In this document: positions 36,163-47,648 of the stretch, in pieces
Position numbering within the stretch: position 1 is the stretch's first letter
Layout of the letters: every line of letters begins with the position of its first letter
Assembly (NCBI RefSeq): GCF_036345155.1
Contig: NZ_CP107772.1
Location: 6,324,001 to 6,388,000 of the forward strand
DNA: 64,000 nt
Origin: Streptomyces sp. NBC_00582
Lineage (GTDB): Bacteria; Actinomycetota; Actinomycetes; Streptomycetales; Streptomycetaceae
Direction of reading: 5' to 3'
Made by a program: the position numbers and the translations under genes
Notes under the pieces: generated by a model
The model's database searches: none
Seen by the model: the letters and a program-made list of their open reading frames with translations, nothing else
Told to the model about the DNA's origin: nothing

Positions 36163-37815
36163 TCAGGTGCCCTTGCGTGCCTCCGCACCGGCCCCCGCCA
36201 GGATCCAGCCCTCCACGGCCTCGTACTGGCGGCGCTGTTCCTCGGCGCCGCGCCGGCCCGAGGCCAGGGTGCCCAGCCAGCCGAAGGCGAAGCCGAGGGG
36301 GACGGTGACGATGCCGGTGGTGGTGAACGGGAACCAGTTGAAGTCGGCCTCGGGGAACGCGGCGGCGGGCGATCCGGAGACCAGGTTCGTGCCCGGCATG
36401 AGGAGCAGCACGGCGAGGGTGCCGCCGATGAGGGTGCACAGCAGGCCGGTGCGGGTGTAGCGGCGCCAGAAGAGGCTGTAGACGAGGGCGGGGGCGAGCG
36501 CGGAGGCGCCCAGGCAGAAGGAGAGCGTGACCAGGGGCTGCAGGCTGCGGTGCTGCACCTGGGTGGCGAGCAGGATCGTCGGTACGCCGACGGCGAGCGC
36601 GGACAGCCGGGCGATGAGCATCTCGCGGCGCGGGGTCGTCTCACGCGCGCGTGCCGCGAAGACGTCGTGGGCGAGGGAGTTGGCGCAGGCGAGGATCATG
36701 CCGGCGACGGAGGCGAGGACGGTGAGGAAGATCGCCGTGGTGACCGTCGTGAACAGCAGCGTCTCCGCCGCGGACACGTCCGTGCCGAAGGCGGCCCGTG
36801 AGCCCAGCAGATAGGCGGTGTTGCCCTGCGGGTCCGCGGCGGCGATCACCGCGCGGCCGATCAGCGCGGTGGCGCCGAGGCCGACGACCGTGATGACGAG
36901 GACGAACACGGCGACTCCCGAGACCGCCCAGGACAGCGAGCGGCGCACCTGGCGGGCGCTGGAGGCGGTGTACATGCGCATGGTGATGTGGGGCAGGCAG
37001 GCGCCGCCCAGGACCACCGAGAGCTGGGCCGTGATCATGTCGAGGCGGGGGTAGGGGCTGCCGGCGAATTCCAGGCCGGAGCGCAGGAAGGCGTCGCCGA
37101 CCCCGCTGCCCCGGGCGGCCCCGTCGAACAGGGCGCCCGGGTTCCAGTCGAAGCGGCTGAGGACGACGAGGGCGACGGCCACGCCGGAGCCGAGCAGGGT
37201 CACGATCTTCAGGATCTGGATGAGGGCGGTGCCCTTCATGCCGCCGATCGCCGCGTAGCTGATCATCAGGGCGCCCATGACCACGACGCAGCCGGTCTTC
37301 ACGGAGTCCCCGGAGAACCCCAGGATGAACGCGAGGAGCTGTCCGGTGCCGGCGAGCTGGACCAGCATCATCGGCAGCAGCGCGGCGAGGGTGACGCCGC
37401 AGGCGGTGATCCGTACGGCGCGGCCGGGCATCCGGCGGGCCAGGGCGTCGCCCATGGTGAACCGGCCCGCGTTGCGCAGGGGTTCGGCCAGCAGGAACAT
37501 CAGCAGCATCAGCGACAGGGCGGTGCTGAGGGCGAGGACGACACCGTCGTAGCCGCACAGGGCGATGACGCCGCCGGTGCCGAGGACGGTGGCCGCGGAG
37601 ATGTAGTCGCCGGCGATGGCGAGGCCGTTGCGCAGCGGGGACAGCGAGCGGTAGCCGGTGTAGAACTCGTCGAGGTCGTCGCGGTCGGGGCCGGTCATCA
37701 CGCACAGCAGCAGGGTGACGGTGGCGACCGCGGTGAAGGCGGCGAGGGACATGGTCTGCGCGTCGCCGCTGAACTCCGTGACGGAGGCCGCGAGCGGGGT
37801 GGCCGCGCGGCTCAT
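36163..37815 (-). CDS. Sodium:solute symporter, ActP-like (acetate/monocarboxylate)
   Basis: 550 residues, about 13 helices. GPDRDDLDEFYTGYRSLSPL followed by NGLAIAGDYISAATVLGTGG is the signature of the ActP/MctC branch of the SSS family, which takes up acetate, pyruvate or propionate. ATG 37815 overlaps the upstream DUF485 gene stop in ATGA, and this pairing (YjcH-ActP type) is widespread, supporting the call. The open frame continues upstream over the DUF485 gene but without coding meaning. Substrate is inferred from family and partner only. Confidence 0.87.
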   Translation of the reverse strand: MSRAATPLAASVTEFSGDAQTMSLAAFTAVATVTLLLCVMTGPDRDDLDEFYTGYRSLSPLRNGLAIAGDYISAATVLGTGGVIALCGYDGVVLALSTALSLMLLMFLLAEPLRNAGRFTMGDALARRMPGRAVRITACGVTLAALLPMMLVQLAGTGQLLAFILGFSGDSVKTGCVVVMGALMISYAAIGGMKGTALIQILKIVTLLGSGVAVALVVLSRFDWNPGALFDGAARGSGVGDAFLRSGLEFAGSPYPRLDMITAQLSVVLGGACLPHITMRMYTASSARQVRRSLSWAVSGVAVFVLVITVVGLGATALIGRAVIAAADPQGNTAYLLGSRAAFGTDVSAAETLLFTTVTTAIFLTVLASVAGMILACANSLAHDVFAARARETTPRREMLIARLSALAVGVPTILLATQVQHRSLQPLVTLSFCLGASALAPALVYSLFWRRYTRTGLLCTLIGGTLAVLLLMPGTNLVSGSPAAAFPEADFNWFPFTTTGIVTVPLGFAFGWLGTLASGRRGAEEQRRQYEAVEGWILAGAGAEARKGT

Positions 37816-38219
37816 CGGGTGGCCCCCCGTCGTGCGTCGATCTCGGCCTGCTCGCGGATGCGGGCGGCGAGCGGGTCGACCCGGCGGCGGGCCGTGTGCT
37901 CGTAGACGGCGATCGCCAGCCAGGTGACGGGGAGCTGGATCAGCCCGAGGAGCAGTCCGGCGGGCAGTCCGGTGGTGACGGTGGCCGTCATCACGGACGG
38001 CGCGAAGCCGGACAGGACGAGGAACACCACGAAGTAGCCGAGCGCGGTGAGTGTGGCCACGCGGCGCTGGCGGCGGTAGGCGCCGCGCAGGAGCCGCAGG
38101 TCGCTGTGGTGGCCCAGCGGGGTGTGGTGGTCCGGCCGGTGGCGCGGGGTCACGGGGGGCGGCGGGGGTGGCGGCTGCCAGGGGTAGGTCAGGTCGGGGC
38201 GGGACGGGTCGTGGGACAT
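37812..38219 (-). CDS. DUF485 family membrane protein
   Basis: 135 residues. A Pro-rich cytoplasmic N-terminus, then two helices (TALGYFVVFLVLSGFAP and LLLGLIQLPVTWLAIAVY) with the basic pair-helix end YEHTARRRVDPLAARIRE. This is the usual small partner of ActP-type symporters. ATG 38219 has AAGGAG 7 bases upstream. Overlaps the symporter start by four bases, so translation is coupled. Confidence 0.87.
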   Translation of the reverse strand: MSHDPSRPDLTYPWQPPPPPPPVTPRHRPDHHTPLGHHSDLRLLRGAYRRQRRVATLTALGYFVVFLVLSGFAPSVMTATVTTGLPAGLLLGLIQLPVTWLAIAVYEHTARRRVDPLAARIREQAEIDARRGATR

Positions 38220-38425
38220 CCCGTGCTCCTTGCATGGCTCGGGTCCGTGGCGGCGGACCGCAGGGAGGTGGGGTGGGGGTGGCGAGCCACGCACGTTACT
38301 CGGGAGTACGGCCGGTGCGAAGTCTTTTCACCAAACTGGCCGGTCGGTACGCGCTTACTATGTCCACCGGCCGCTGACCTGGGGTGTTACCCGCGTTAAC
38401 CCGCCTCCTTGTGTCTGCTGCTCTC

Positions 38426-40009
38426 CTATGACCGCTCTTCCGCCGGTTCCTTCGCCGACGGCCGGTCCTCCTGGTCCGCCAGCACCGGGAAGCGGCGCGG
38501 CGCCACGGACAGCAGCACCAGGAAGGCGAGCGCGGCAGCGCACGACGCCCCCAGATATACGGCGTGCACGGCGCTCGCGACGGCGCGCCGGACCGACTCG
38601 GGCGCCGTACCGGCGTCGAGCGCGCGGGTCACCGAGTCCAGATCGCCCGCCCCGCCCAGCCGCGCCGCCAGCACCCCGTTGGCGACCGCGCCGAACACCG
38701 ACGCGCCGACCGTCTGCCCGGTCTGCCGGCAGAACAGCACCGACGCGGTCGTCGTGCCCCGCTCCGACCAGCCCACCGTCGACTGCACCCCGACGATCAG
38801 CGGCAACTGGAAGAGGCCGAGCGCCGCACCGAGCGCCAGCATCAGCAGCGTCGGCTGCCAGGCCGCTCCGGGATACGGCAGGAACGGGAACGCCAGCAGG
38901 ATCAGCGCCGCGGCCCCGATGCCGCACAGCGCGGTGTCCCGGAAACCGATCCGCCGGTAGAGGTGCTGGCTCAGCGCCGCGGACACCGGCCAGCTCAGCG
39001 TCCACACGGAGAGCACGAAACCGGCCGCCACCGGCCCGAGGCCCAGCACCGACTGCGCGTACGTCGGCAGGAACACCGAGGGCGCCACCATCAGCAGGCC
39101 CAGCGCACCGAGCGCCAGATTGACCGCCGCGATCGTACGGCGCCGCCACACCCACCCCGGGATGATCGGCTCCGCCGCCCGCCGCTCCACGACCACCACG
39201 ACCCCGGCCAGCACCAGCCCCGCAGCGAACAGCCCGAGCGACGGCCCCGACAGCCACGGCCAGGCCACCCCGCCCTGCACCAGAGCGGTCAGCAGCACCC
39301 CACCGCACGCGAACACGGCCAGCGCCCCCGCCCAGTCCACACGCGCGCGTGGCGACGATTCCGGCCGGGCCTCCCGTCCCGCACGCGCGCGTGGCGACGA
39401 CTCCCGCCCGGGTTCGTGCAGATGACGCACGATCAGCCACAACGCGACCGCCCCGATCGGCAGGTTGACCAGGAAGATCCAGCGCCAGTCCGCGTACGCC
39501 GCGAGCAGGCCGCCCACGGCGGGACCCGCGACCGCCGACACCGCCCACACCGTGGACAGCTTCGACTGGATCCTCGGCCGCTCCTTCAGCGGGTACAGAT
39601 CGGCGGCGAGCGTCTGCACCGTGCCCTGCAACGCCCCTCCGCCGAGCCCCTGCACCACCCGGAACGCGATCAGCGCCGCCATGTTCCAGGCGAGCGCGCA
39701 CAGCAGCGACCCCAGCAGGAACAGCGCGGCGCCCACCACCAGCACCGGCTTGCGGCCGAAGGTGTCGGAGAGCTTGCCGTAGACGGGCAGGGTGACCGTC
39801 ACCGCGAGCAGATAGCCCGAGAACAGCCAGGAAAACACCGAGAACCCGCCCAGGTCGCCGACGATCTGCGGCACGGCCGTGGAGACGATCGTGGAGTCCA
39901 GGGCGGCCAGCGCCATGGAGAGCATCAACGCGGCCACCACCGCGCCCCGCTGGTGCGCCCCCGAGCGCTGCCGTGCCCCCTCGCGCCTCGCGGGTCTCGT
40001 GTCCCCCAC
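38426..40009 (-). CDS. MFS transporter, DHA2 (14-helix) drug exporter type
   Basis: 527 residues from GTG 40009, which has GGGGAGGG 6 bases upstream; ATG 40072 is an alternative. It starts LMLSMALAALDSTIVSTAVP, has motif A YGKLSDTFGRKPV and motif C-like AVSAVAGPAVGGLLA, and about 14 helices, all typical of DHA2 H+-antiporters. The cytoplasmic loop after helix 6 carries a 14-residue near-duplication ESSPRAR..ESSPRARV encoded by an 18-bp direct repeat. No regulator is adjacent. Substrate unknown. Confidence 0.88.
   Translation of the reverse strand: MGDTRPARREGARQRSGAHQRGAVVAALMLSMALAALDSTIVSTAVPQIVGDLGGFSVFSWLFSGYLLAVTVTLPVYGKLSDTFGRKPVLVVGAALFLLGSLLCALAWNMAALIAFRVVQGLGGGALQGTVQTLAADLYPLKERPRIQSKLSTVWAVSAVAGPAVGGLLAAYADWRWIFLVNLPIGAVALWLIVRHLHEPGRESSPRARAGREARPESSPRARVDWAGALAVFACGGVLLTALVQGGVAWPWLSGPSLGLFAAGLVLAGVVVVVERRAAEPIIPGWVWRRRTIAAVNLALGALGLLMVAPSVFLPTYAQSVLGLGPVAAGFVLSVWTLSWPVSAALSQHLYRRIGFRDTALCGIGAAALILLAFPFLPYPGAAWQPTLLMLALGAALGLFQLPLIVGVQSTVGWSERGTTTASVLFCRQTGQTVGASVFGAVANGVLAARLGGAGDLDSVTRALDAGTAPESVRRAVASAVHAVYLGASCAAALAFLVLLSVAPRRFPVLADQEDRPSAKEPAEERS
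39341..39400. repeat. 18-bp direct repeat inside the MFS gene
   Basis: ACGCGCGCGTGGCGACGA occurs at 39341-39358 and 39383-39400, 42 bp apart, so the frame is kept and 14 residues are near-duplicated in a cytoplasmic loop. Confidence 0.85.
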
Positions 40010-40486
40010 CGGATGCCCTCCCCGCCGTCTCCCGTGCCCCTTGCACCTGTCTTCCGGACGCCAGCTTCCCATTCACCGCCGGCACCGGAGGAGTCTTGAC
40101 CCTCACGCGACGGAAGGGTGGAACCGGGCGGGGCCAGAGGGCGGAGCGGCGCGGGGCCGACGGGTGGAGCCGACCCCGAGGGGCTCTCCACCCGGCGGTG
40201 GAGAGCCCCTAGGGGTACCTCCGTACAACGTCTCGGGGAGGGTTCGTCCCGGCGGAGGACGAGACCGGCCCGGGTGACTTCTTAACCTGGCTTTACGCCG
40301 TCGGGGGTGGCCAGCCCCAGCGGCGGAGGGTGGGGTTAACCCCCCGACAGGACGGGTCCCGGCACCAGCGCGCCGGACCCCCTCCGACCGCCAGACTCTT
40401 CGACGCAGCACTCCTCTCCGCACCACCCGGGAACCATCCACCGCGGTGGAGTGCGATCCATTGACTTCCGACATAGGAGACTTACC
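40010..40486. promoter_or_regulatory. Long divergent intergenic region with hairpin and palindrome
   Basis: 477 bases between the MFS and ABC transporter starts. It holds a perfect 13-bp inverted repeat (arms 40179-40191 and 40198-40210, 6-base loop) and the 12-bp palindrome GGGGTTAACCCC at 40332-40343. AGGAGA at 40475-40480 is the ABC ribosome site. No credible gene is seen. Confidence 0.6.
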
Positions 40487-41271
<785 letters not shown>

Positions 41272-41275
<4 letters not shown>

Positions 41276-43854
41276 CCGTCATGAAGACCTCGATGCGCAA
41301 CTTCTTCGCGCACAAGGGACGCATGGCCCTGTCGGCCGTCGCGGTCCTGCTCTCGGTGGGGTTCGTGTGCGGGACGCTGGTGTTCACCGACACGATGAAC
41401 ACCACCTTCGACAAGCTGTTCGCCGCCACCTCCTCCGATGTCACGGTCAGCGCCAAGAGCGCCTCCGACACCGGTGAGACGACCTCGGACAACGGCAAGC
41501 CGCCGGTCATGCCGGCCTCCGTGCTCACCAAGGTGCGCGAGGCCCGGGGCGTGAAGACGGCGCAGGGGACCGTCTTCTCGACCTCGGTGACCGTCGTCGA
41601 CGCCGACAAGGACAACCTGTCCCCGTCCAGCGGCGCCCCCACCATCGTCGGCAGCTGGAACGCCAACGACGCCCGCACCATGAAGATCACCTCCGGTACG
41701 GCGCCCAAGGGCTCCGGCCAGGTCATGGTCGACAAGGACACCGCCGACAAGCACCACCTGAGGCTCGGCGACGAGATCGGCGTGATCAGCGCGATCGGCA
41801 CGCACACCGCGCGGATCTCCGGCATCGCCGCCTTCCAGGTCACCAACCCCGGCGCCGCGATCTTCTACCTGGACACCAGGACCGCCCAGCAGACGCTGGT
41901 CGGCGAGCCGGACGTGTACACGAACGTCAACGTCACGGCGGCGGCCGGCGTGAGCGACGAGCAGCTCAAGAAGAACGTCACGGCGGAACTCGGCACGGCC
42001 GGCTACAAGGTGCAGACCGCCAAGGAGACGGCCGACGCCAACCGCGCGGACGTCGGCGACTTCCTGAACGTCATGAAGTACGCCATGCTCGGCTTCGCCG
42101 GGATCGCCTTCCTCGTCGGCATCTTCCTGATCATCAACACCTTCTCCATGCTGGTCGCCCAGCGCACCCGCGAGATCGGCCTGATGCGGGCCATCGGCTC
42201 CAGCCGCAGGCAGGTCAACCGCTCGGTCCTCGCCGAGGCACTCCTGCTCGGTGGCGTGGGCTCGGTCCTCGGCGTCGGCGCGGGCGTCGGCCTCGCCGTC
42301 GGCCTGATGAAGCTCATGGGCATGACCGGCATGAACCTCTCCACCGACGACCTGACGGTGTCCTGGACGACCCCGGTGATCGGCCTCGCCCTCGGGGTGA
42401 TCGTCACCGTCCTCGCCGCCTACCTGCCCGCCCGCCGCGCGGGCAAGGTCTCCCCGATGGCCGCCCTGCGTGACGCCGGCGCCCCCGCCGACGCCAAGGC
42501 CGGTGCCGTACGGGCCGTGCTGGGCCTGCTGCTGACCGGCGCGGGCGGCTACGCCCTGTACCTGGCCTCGGCGGCCGACCAGGCCAAGGAGGGCTCCCTG
42601 TGGCTCGGTCTCGGCGTGGTGCTGTCCCTGATCGGCTTCGTCGTCATCGGCCCGCTGCTCGCGGCCGGCGTGGTCCGTGTCCTCGGCGCGGTCCTGCTCA
42701 GGGCCTTCGGCCCGGTCGGCCGCATGGCCGAACGCAACGCCCTGCGCAACCCGCGCCGCACCGGTGCCACCGGCGCCGCCCTGATGATCGGCCTCGCGCT
42801 CGTCGCCTGCCTCTCGGTCGTCGGCTCGTCCATGGTCGCCTCCGCGACCGACCAGCTCGACAAGACCGTCGGCACCGACTTCATCATCCAGAGCGACAAC
42901 GGGCAGCTCATCACCCCGCAGGCCGTGGAGGCGGTCAAGGACACGCCGGGCCTCGAGCGGGTCACCGAGTACAAGTGGACCAAGGCCGACTTCACCACGC
43001 CCGACGGGAAGACGCTCGACGGTACGGCCATCACCGCGGCCGACCCGAGCTACGCCACGGACCTGCGCACCGAGACGGTCGCCGGCAAGCTCGCCGACGC
43101 CTACCGGCCCGACTCGATGTCCGTCCACGAGAAGTTCGCCGAGGACCACGACATCCACCTCGGCTCCAAGATCGCGGTGGCCTTCGACAACGGCTCCACG
43201 GCCCGCCTGACGGTCCGCGCGATCACCAGCAGTGACGTCGTCATCGACCAGGGCGCGATGTACACCTCCATCGACACGATGAAGAAGTACGTCCCGGCCG
43301 ACAAACTCCCGCTCGACCAGCTGGTCTTCGCCTCGGCGAAGGACGGACAGCAAAACGCCGCCTACACGTCCCTCAAGTCCGCCCTGCACGACTACCCGCA
43401 GTACAGCGTCCGCGACCAGACCGACTACAAGCAGGCGCTGAAGGACCAGATCGGACAGCTCCTCAACCTGATCTACGGCCTCCTGGCGCTCGCGATCGTC
43501 GTCGCGGTCCTGGGCGTGGTGAACACCCTGGCCCTGTCGGTGGTGGAACGCACCCGCGAGATCGGCCTGATGCGCGCCATCGGCCTCTCCCGCCGCCAGC
43601 TGCGCCGCATGATCCGCATGGAGTCGGTGGTCATCGCCCTCTTCGGCGCCCTCCTCGGCCTCGGCCTGGGCATGGGCTGGGGCGCCACCGCCCAGCAGCT
43701 CCTCGCCCTGGAGGGTCTGAACGTCCTCGAGATCCCCTGGCCGACGATCACCGGTGTGTTCATCGGCTCGGCCTTCGTGGGTCTGTTCGCGGCGTTGATC
43801 CCCGCGTTCCGCGCCGGCCGCATGAACGTCCTCAACGCGATCGCGACCGACTAG
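41272..43854 (+). CDS. FtsX-family ABC permease
   Basis: 860 residues. Two FtsX cores, each ending in a three-helix bundle with RTREIGLMRAIG (RTREIGLMRAIGSSRRQV and RTREIGLMRAIGLSRRQL), plus an N-terminal helix and two large extracytoplasmic domains rich in polar residues and containing few cysteines. About 10 helices. It is the membrane partner of the preceding ATPase, joined by a 4-base overlap. Layout suits extraction or export of envelope substrates. A 15-bp terminator follows. Confidence 0.92.
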
Positions 43855-43889
43855 ACGGCGGCGCGGGGCAGCGCCCCGAGGGCGCCAGC

Positions 43890-43926
43890 GAGGCACCGAG
43901 AAGCGCGGGGGGCTTCTCGGTGCCTC
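43890..43926 (+). terminator. Perfect 15-bp terminator after FtsX permease
   Basis: Arms 43890-43904 and 43912-43926 are exact inverted repeats with a 7-base loop. Confidence 0.85.
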
Positions 43927-43989
43927 CCCCATGGGCGGGACGCAAAGGCGTGGGCGGGACCGTAGGGGCGGCACCCCGGGCAACCCCGG

Positions 43990-43998
43990 TTGTCCACA
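43990..43998 (+). promoter_or_regulatory. DnaA-box consensus match upstream of mfd
   Basis: TTGTCCACA, the Streptomyces DnaA-box consensus. A TACCCT -10-like element lies at 44027-44032. A single nine-base match can occur by chance. Confidence 0.35.
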
Positions 43999-44101
43999 GC
44001 CCCCGGCGAACGGCAGCCCCCCGTCGTACCCTGGACACCCCCGGCCCGTGACGCGTGTCGGGCCCTTCGCGTTGCCCACCCTCCGACGAAAGCCGCCCCG
44101 A

Positions 44102-47100
44102 ATGAGCCTGCACGGTCTGCTCGACGCCGTCGTCAAGGACACCGCCCTCGCCGAAGCGATCCCCGCGGCCGCAGACGGCAACCGCATGCACATCGACCTG
44201 GTCGGCCCTCCGGCGGCCCGCCCCTTCGCCATCGCCGCCCTCGCGCGCGAGACCGGCCGTACGGTCCTCGCCGTCACCGCGACCGGCCGCGAGGCCGAGG
44301 ACCTGGCCGCCGCCCTGCGCTCCCTGCTGCCCTCGGACGCCGTCGCCGAGTACCCCTCCTGGGAGACGCTCCCGCACGAACGCCTCAGCCCCCGCAGCGA
44401 CACCGTCGGCCGTCGCCTCGCCGTCCTGCGCCGCCTGGCCCACCCCCGCCCCGACGACCCCGAGACGGGCCCGGTCTCGGTGGTCGTGGCACCCGTCCGC
44501 TCGGTGCTGCAGCCCCAGGTCAAGGGCCTCGGCGACCTGGAGCCGGTGGCCCTGCGCACCGGGCAGCAGGCCGACCTGAACCAGACGGTCGAGGCGCTCG
44601 CGGCGGCGGCGTACGCGCGCGTGGAGCTCGTCGAGAAGCGCGGCGAGTTCGCCGTACGCGGCGGCATCCTCGACGTGTTCCCGCCCACCGAGGAACACCC
44701 CCTGCGCGTCGAGTTCTGGGGCGACGACGTCGAGGAGATCCGCTACTTCAAGGTCGCCGACCAGCGGTCCCTGGAGGTCGCCGAACACGGCCTGTGGGCC
44801 CCGCCCTGCCGGGAACTGCTGCTGACCGACGACGTCCGCACGCGTGCGCGTGCCCTCGCCGAACAGCACCCCGAACTCGGCGAACTGCTCCACCGGATCG
44901 CCGAGGGCATCGCGGTCGAGGGCATGGAGTCCCTCGCCCCCGTCCTCGTCGACGACATGGAGCTGCTGATCGACGTCCTGCCCAAGGGCGCGATGGCCGT
45001 CGTGTGCGACCCGGAGCGGGTCCGCACGCGCGCCGCCGACCTGGTGGCGACCTCGCAGGAGTTCCTGCAGGCGTCCTGGGCGGCCACGGCCGGCGGCGGC
45101 GAGGCGCCCATCGACGTCGGCGCGGCCTCCCTGTGGTCGATCGCCGACGTCCGTGACCGCGCGCGCGAGCTGGACATGATGTGGTGGTCGGTGTCGCCGT
45201 TCGCCGCGGACCTCGAACTCGAGGCGGACACCCTCCAGCTCGGGATGCACGCCCCCGAGACCTACCGCGGCGACACCGCGAAGGCCCTCGCCGACACCAA
45301 GGGCTGGCTCGCCGACGGCTGGCGCGTCGTCTTCGTCACCGAGGGCCACGGCCCGGCGTCCCGCACGGTCGAGGTCCTCGGCGGCGAGGGCGTGGCCGCC
45401 CGCCTGGACACGGACCTCGCCTCGCTGAGCCCCTCCGTCGTCCATGTGGCGTGCGGCTCCATCGAGTACGGCTTCGTGGACACGGCCCTGAAGCTGGTCG
45501 TCCTCACGGAGACCGACCTGTCGGGCCAGAAGGCGGCCGGCAGGGACGGCGCGCGCATGCCCGCGCGCCGCAGGAAGACGATCGACCCGCTCACCCTGGA
45601 GGCGGGCGACTACATCGTCCACGAGCAGCACGGCGTCGGCCGTTACATCGAGATGGTGCAGCGCACCGTGCAGGGCGCCACGCGCGAGTACCTGGTCGTC
45701 GAGTACGCCCCCGCCAAGCGCGGCCAGCCCGGCGACCGCCTCTACATCCCCACCGACCAGCTGGAGCAGATCACCAAGTACGTCGGCGGCGAGGCACCCA
45801 CCCTGCACCGCCTCGGCGGCGCCGACTGGACGAAGACCAAGGCGCGCGCGAAGAAGGCCGTCAAGGAGATCGCCGCCGACCTGATCAAGCTGTACAGCGC
45901 GCGCATGGCGGCCCCCGGGCACGCCTTCGGCACGGACACGCCGTGGCAGCGCGAGCTGGAGGACGCGTTCCCGTACGCGGAGACCCCCGACCAGCTCACC
46001 ACCATCGCCGAGGTCAAGGACGACATGGAGAAGACGGTCCCCATGGACCGCCTGATCTGCGGCGACGTCGGCTACGGCAAGACGGAGATCGCGGTCCGCG
46101 CCGCCTTCAAGGCCGTCCAGGACGGCAAGCAGGTCGCGGTCCTCGTCCCGACGACGCTGCTCGTGCAGCAGCACTTCGGCACGTTCAGCGAGCGGTACGC
46201 GCAGTTCCCCGTCAAGGTGAGGGCGCTGTCCCGCTTCCAGACCGACACCGAGGCCAAGGCGGTCCTGGAGGGGCTGCGCGAGGGCTCCGTGGACGTCGTC
46301 ATCGGCACCCACCGCCTGTTCTCCTCGGAGACGAAGTTCAAGGACCTCGGCCTCGTCATCGTCGACGAGGAGCAGCGCTTCGGCGTCGAGCACAAGGAGC
46401 AGCTGAAGAAGCTCCGCGCGAACGTCGACGTGCTGACGATGTCCGCGACCCCGATCCCGCGCACCCTGGAGATGGCGGTCACCGGCATCCGCGAGATGTC
46501 CACGATCACCACCCCGCCGGAGGAGCGCCACCCGGTGCTCACCTTCGTCGGCCCGTACGAGGAGAAGCAGATCGGCGCCGCCGTCCGCCGTGAGCTCCTG
46601 CGCGAGGGCCAGGTCTTCTACATCCACAACCGGGTCGAGTCGATCGACCGCGCGGCCGCCCGGCTGCGGGAGATCGTGCCCGAGGCACGGATCGCCACCG
46701 CCCACGGCCAGATGTCCGAGACGGCCCTCGAACAGGTCGTCGTCGACTTCTGGGAGAAGAAGTTCGACGTGCTCGTCTCGACGACGATCGTCGAGTCCGG
46801 CATCGACATCTCCAACGCCAACACCCTCATCGTGGAGCGCGGCGACACCTTCGGTCTCTCCCAGCTGCACCAGCTCCGGGGCCGGGTGGGCCGGGGCCGG
46901 GAGCGCGGGTACGCCTACTTCCTGTACCCGCCGGAGAAGCCCCTGACGGAGACCGCGCACGAGCGGCTCGCCACGATCGCCCAGCACACCGAGATGGGCG
47001 CGGGCATGTACGTCGCGATGAAGGACCTGGAGATCCGCGGCGCCGGAAACCTCCTCGGCGGCGAGCAGTCCGGGCACATCGCGGGCGTCGGCTTCGACCT

Positions 47101-47635
47101 GTACGTCCGGATGGTCGGCGAGGCGGTCGCCGACTACCGGCGTCAGCTGGAGACCGGGGAGATCGAGGAGGAGCCGCCGCTCGAGGTCAAGATCGAGCTG
47201 CCGGTCGACGCGCACGTCCCGCACGACTACGCCCCCGGCGAGCGGCTGCGTCTGCAGGCCTACCGTGCCATCGCCTCCGCCAACTCCGAGGAGGACGTCA
47301 GGGCCGTACGCGAGGAACTCGTCGACCGCTACGGCAAGCTGCCCGAGCCGGTGGAGAACCTGCTCCTCGTCGCGGGCCTGCGGATGCTGGCACGCGCGTG
47401 CGGTGTCGCTGAGATCGTGCTGCAGGGCACCAACATCCGCTTCGCGCCGGTGGAGTTGCGTGAGTCGCAGGAGCTCCGGCTGAAGCGCCTGTACCCCGGC
47501 TCCGTCATCAAGCCGGCCGTCCACCAGGTCCTCGTCCCCCGTCCGAAGACGGCGAAGGTCGGCGGCAAGCCGCTGGTCGGGCGGGAACTGCTGGGCTGGG
47601 TGGGCGAGTTCCTGGCGTCGGTGCTGGGCTCCTAG
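44102..47635 (+). CDS. mfd: Transcription-repair coupling factor
   Basis: 1,177 residues, standard length. Removes stalled RNA polymerase and recruits UvrA. N-terminal UvrB-like region (YPSWETLPHERLSPRSDT), the RNAP-interaction domain (GDYIVHEQHGVGRY), the RecG-like motor with GDVGYGKTE and DEEQRFGV, and the TRG segment with RGRVGRGRERGYAYF. The C-terminal D7 region ends in PKPLVGRELLGWV-type sequence. ATG 44102 is chosen because MSLHGLLDAVVKD begins the domain; the ribosome site is weak. An upstream in-frame GTG at 44048 exists. Confidence 0.97.
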   Translation: MSLHGLLDAVVKDTALAEAIPAAADGNRMHIDLVGPPAARPFAIAALARETGRTVLAVTATGREAEDLAAALRSLLPSDAVAEYPSWETLPHERLSPRSDTVGRRLAVLRRLAHPRPDDPETGPVSVVVAPVRSVLQPQVKGLGDLEPVALRTGQQADLNQTVEALAAAAYARVELVEKRGEFAVRGGILDVFPPTEEHPLRVEFWGDDVEEIRYFKVADQRSLEVAEHGLWAPPCRELLLTDDVRTRARALAEQHPELGELLHRIAEGIAVEGMESLAPVLVDDMELLIDVLPKGAMAVVCDPERVRTRAADLVATSQEFLQASWAATAGGGEAPIDVGAASLWSIADVRDRARELDMMWWSVSPFAADLELEADTLQLGMHAPETYRGDTAKALADTKGWLADGWRVVFVTEGHGPASRTVEVLGGEGVAARLDTDLASLSPSVVHVACGSIEYGFVDTALKLVVLTETDLSGQKAAGRDGARMPARRRKTIDPLTLEAGDYIVHEQHGVGRYIEMVQRTVQGATREYLVVEYAPAKRGQPGDRLYIPTDQLEQITKYVGGEAPTLHRLGGADWTKTKARAKKAVKEIAADLIKLYSARMAAPGHAFGTDTPWQRELEDAFPYAETPDQLTTIAEVKDDMEKTVPMDRLICGDVGYGKTEIAVRAAFKAVQDGKQVAVLVPTTLLVQQHFGTFSERYAQFPVKVRALSRFQTDTEAKAVLEGLREGSVDVVIGTHRLFSSETKFKDLGLVIVDEEQRFGVEHKEQLKKLRANVDVLTMSATPIPRTLEMAVTGIREMSTITTPPEERHPVLTFVGPYEEKQIGAAVRRELLREGQVFYIHNRVESIDRAAARLREIVPEARIATAHGQMSETALEQVVVDFWEKKFDVLVSTTIVESGIDISNANTLIVERGDTFGLSQLHQLRGRVGRGRERGYAYFLYPPEKPLTETAHERLATIAQHTEMGAGMYVAMKDLEIRGAGNLLGGEQSGHIAGVGFDLYVRMVGEAVADYRRQLETGEIEEEPPLEVKIELPVDAHVPHDYAPGERLRLQAYRAIASANSEEDVRAVREELVDRYGKLPEPVENLLLVAGLRMLARACGVAEIVLQGTNIRFAPVELRESQELRLKRLYPGSVIKPAVHQVLVPRPKTAKVGGKPLVGRELLGWVGEFLASVLGS

Positions 47636-47648
47636 GAGGCGGGGGCCG

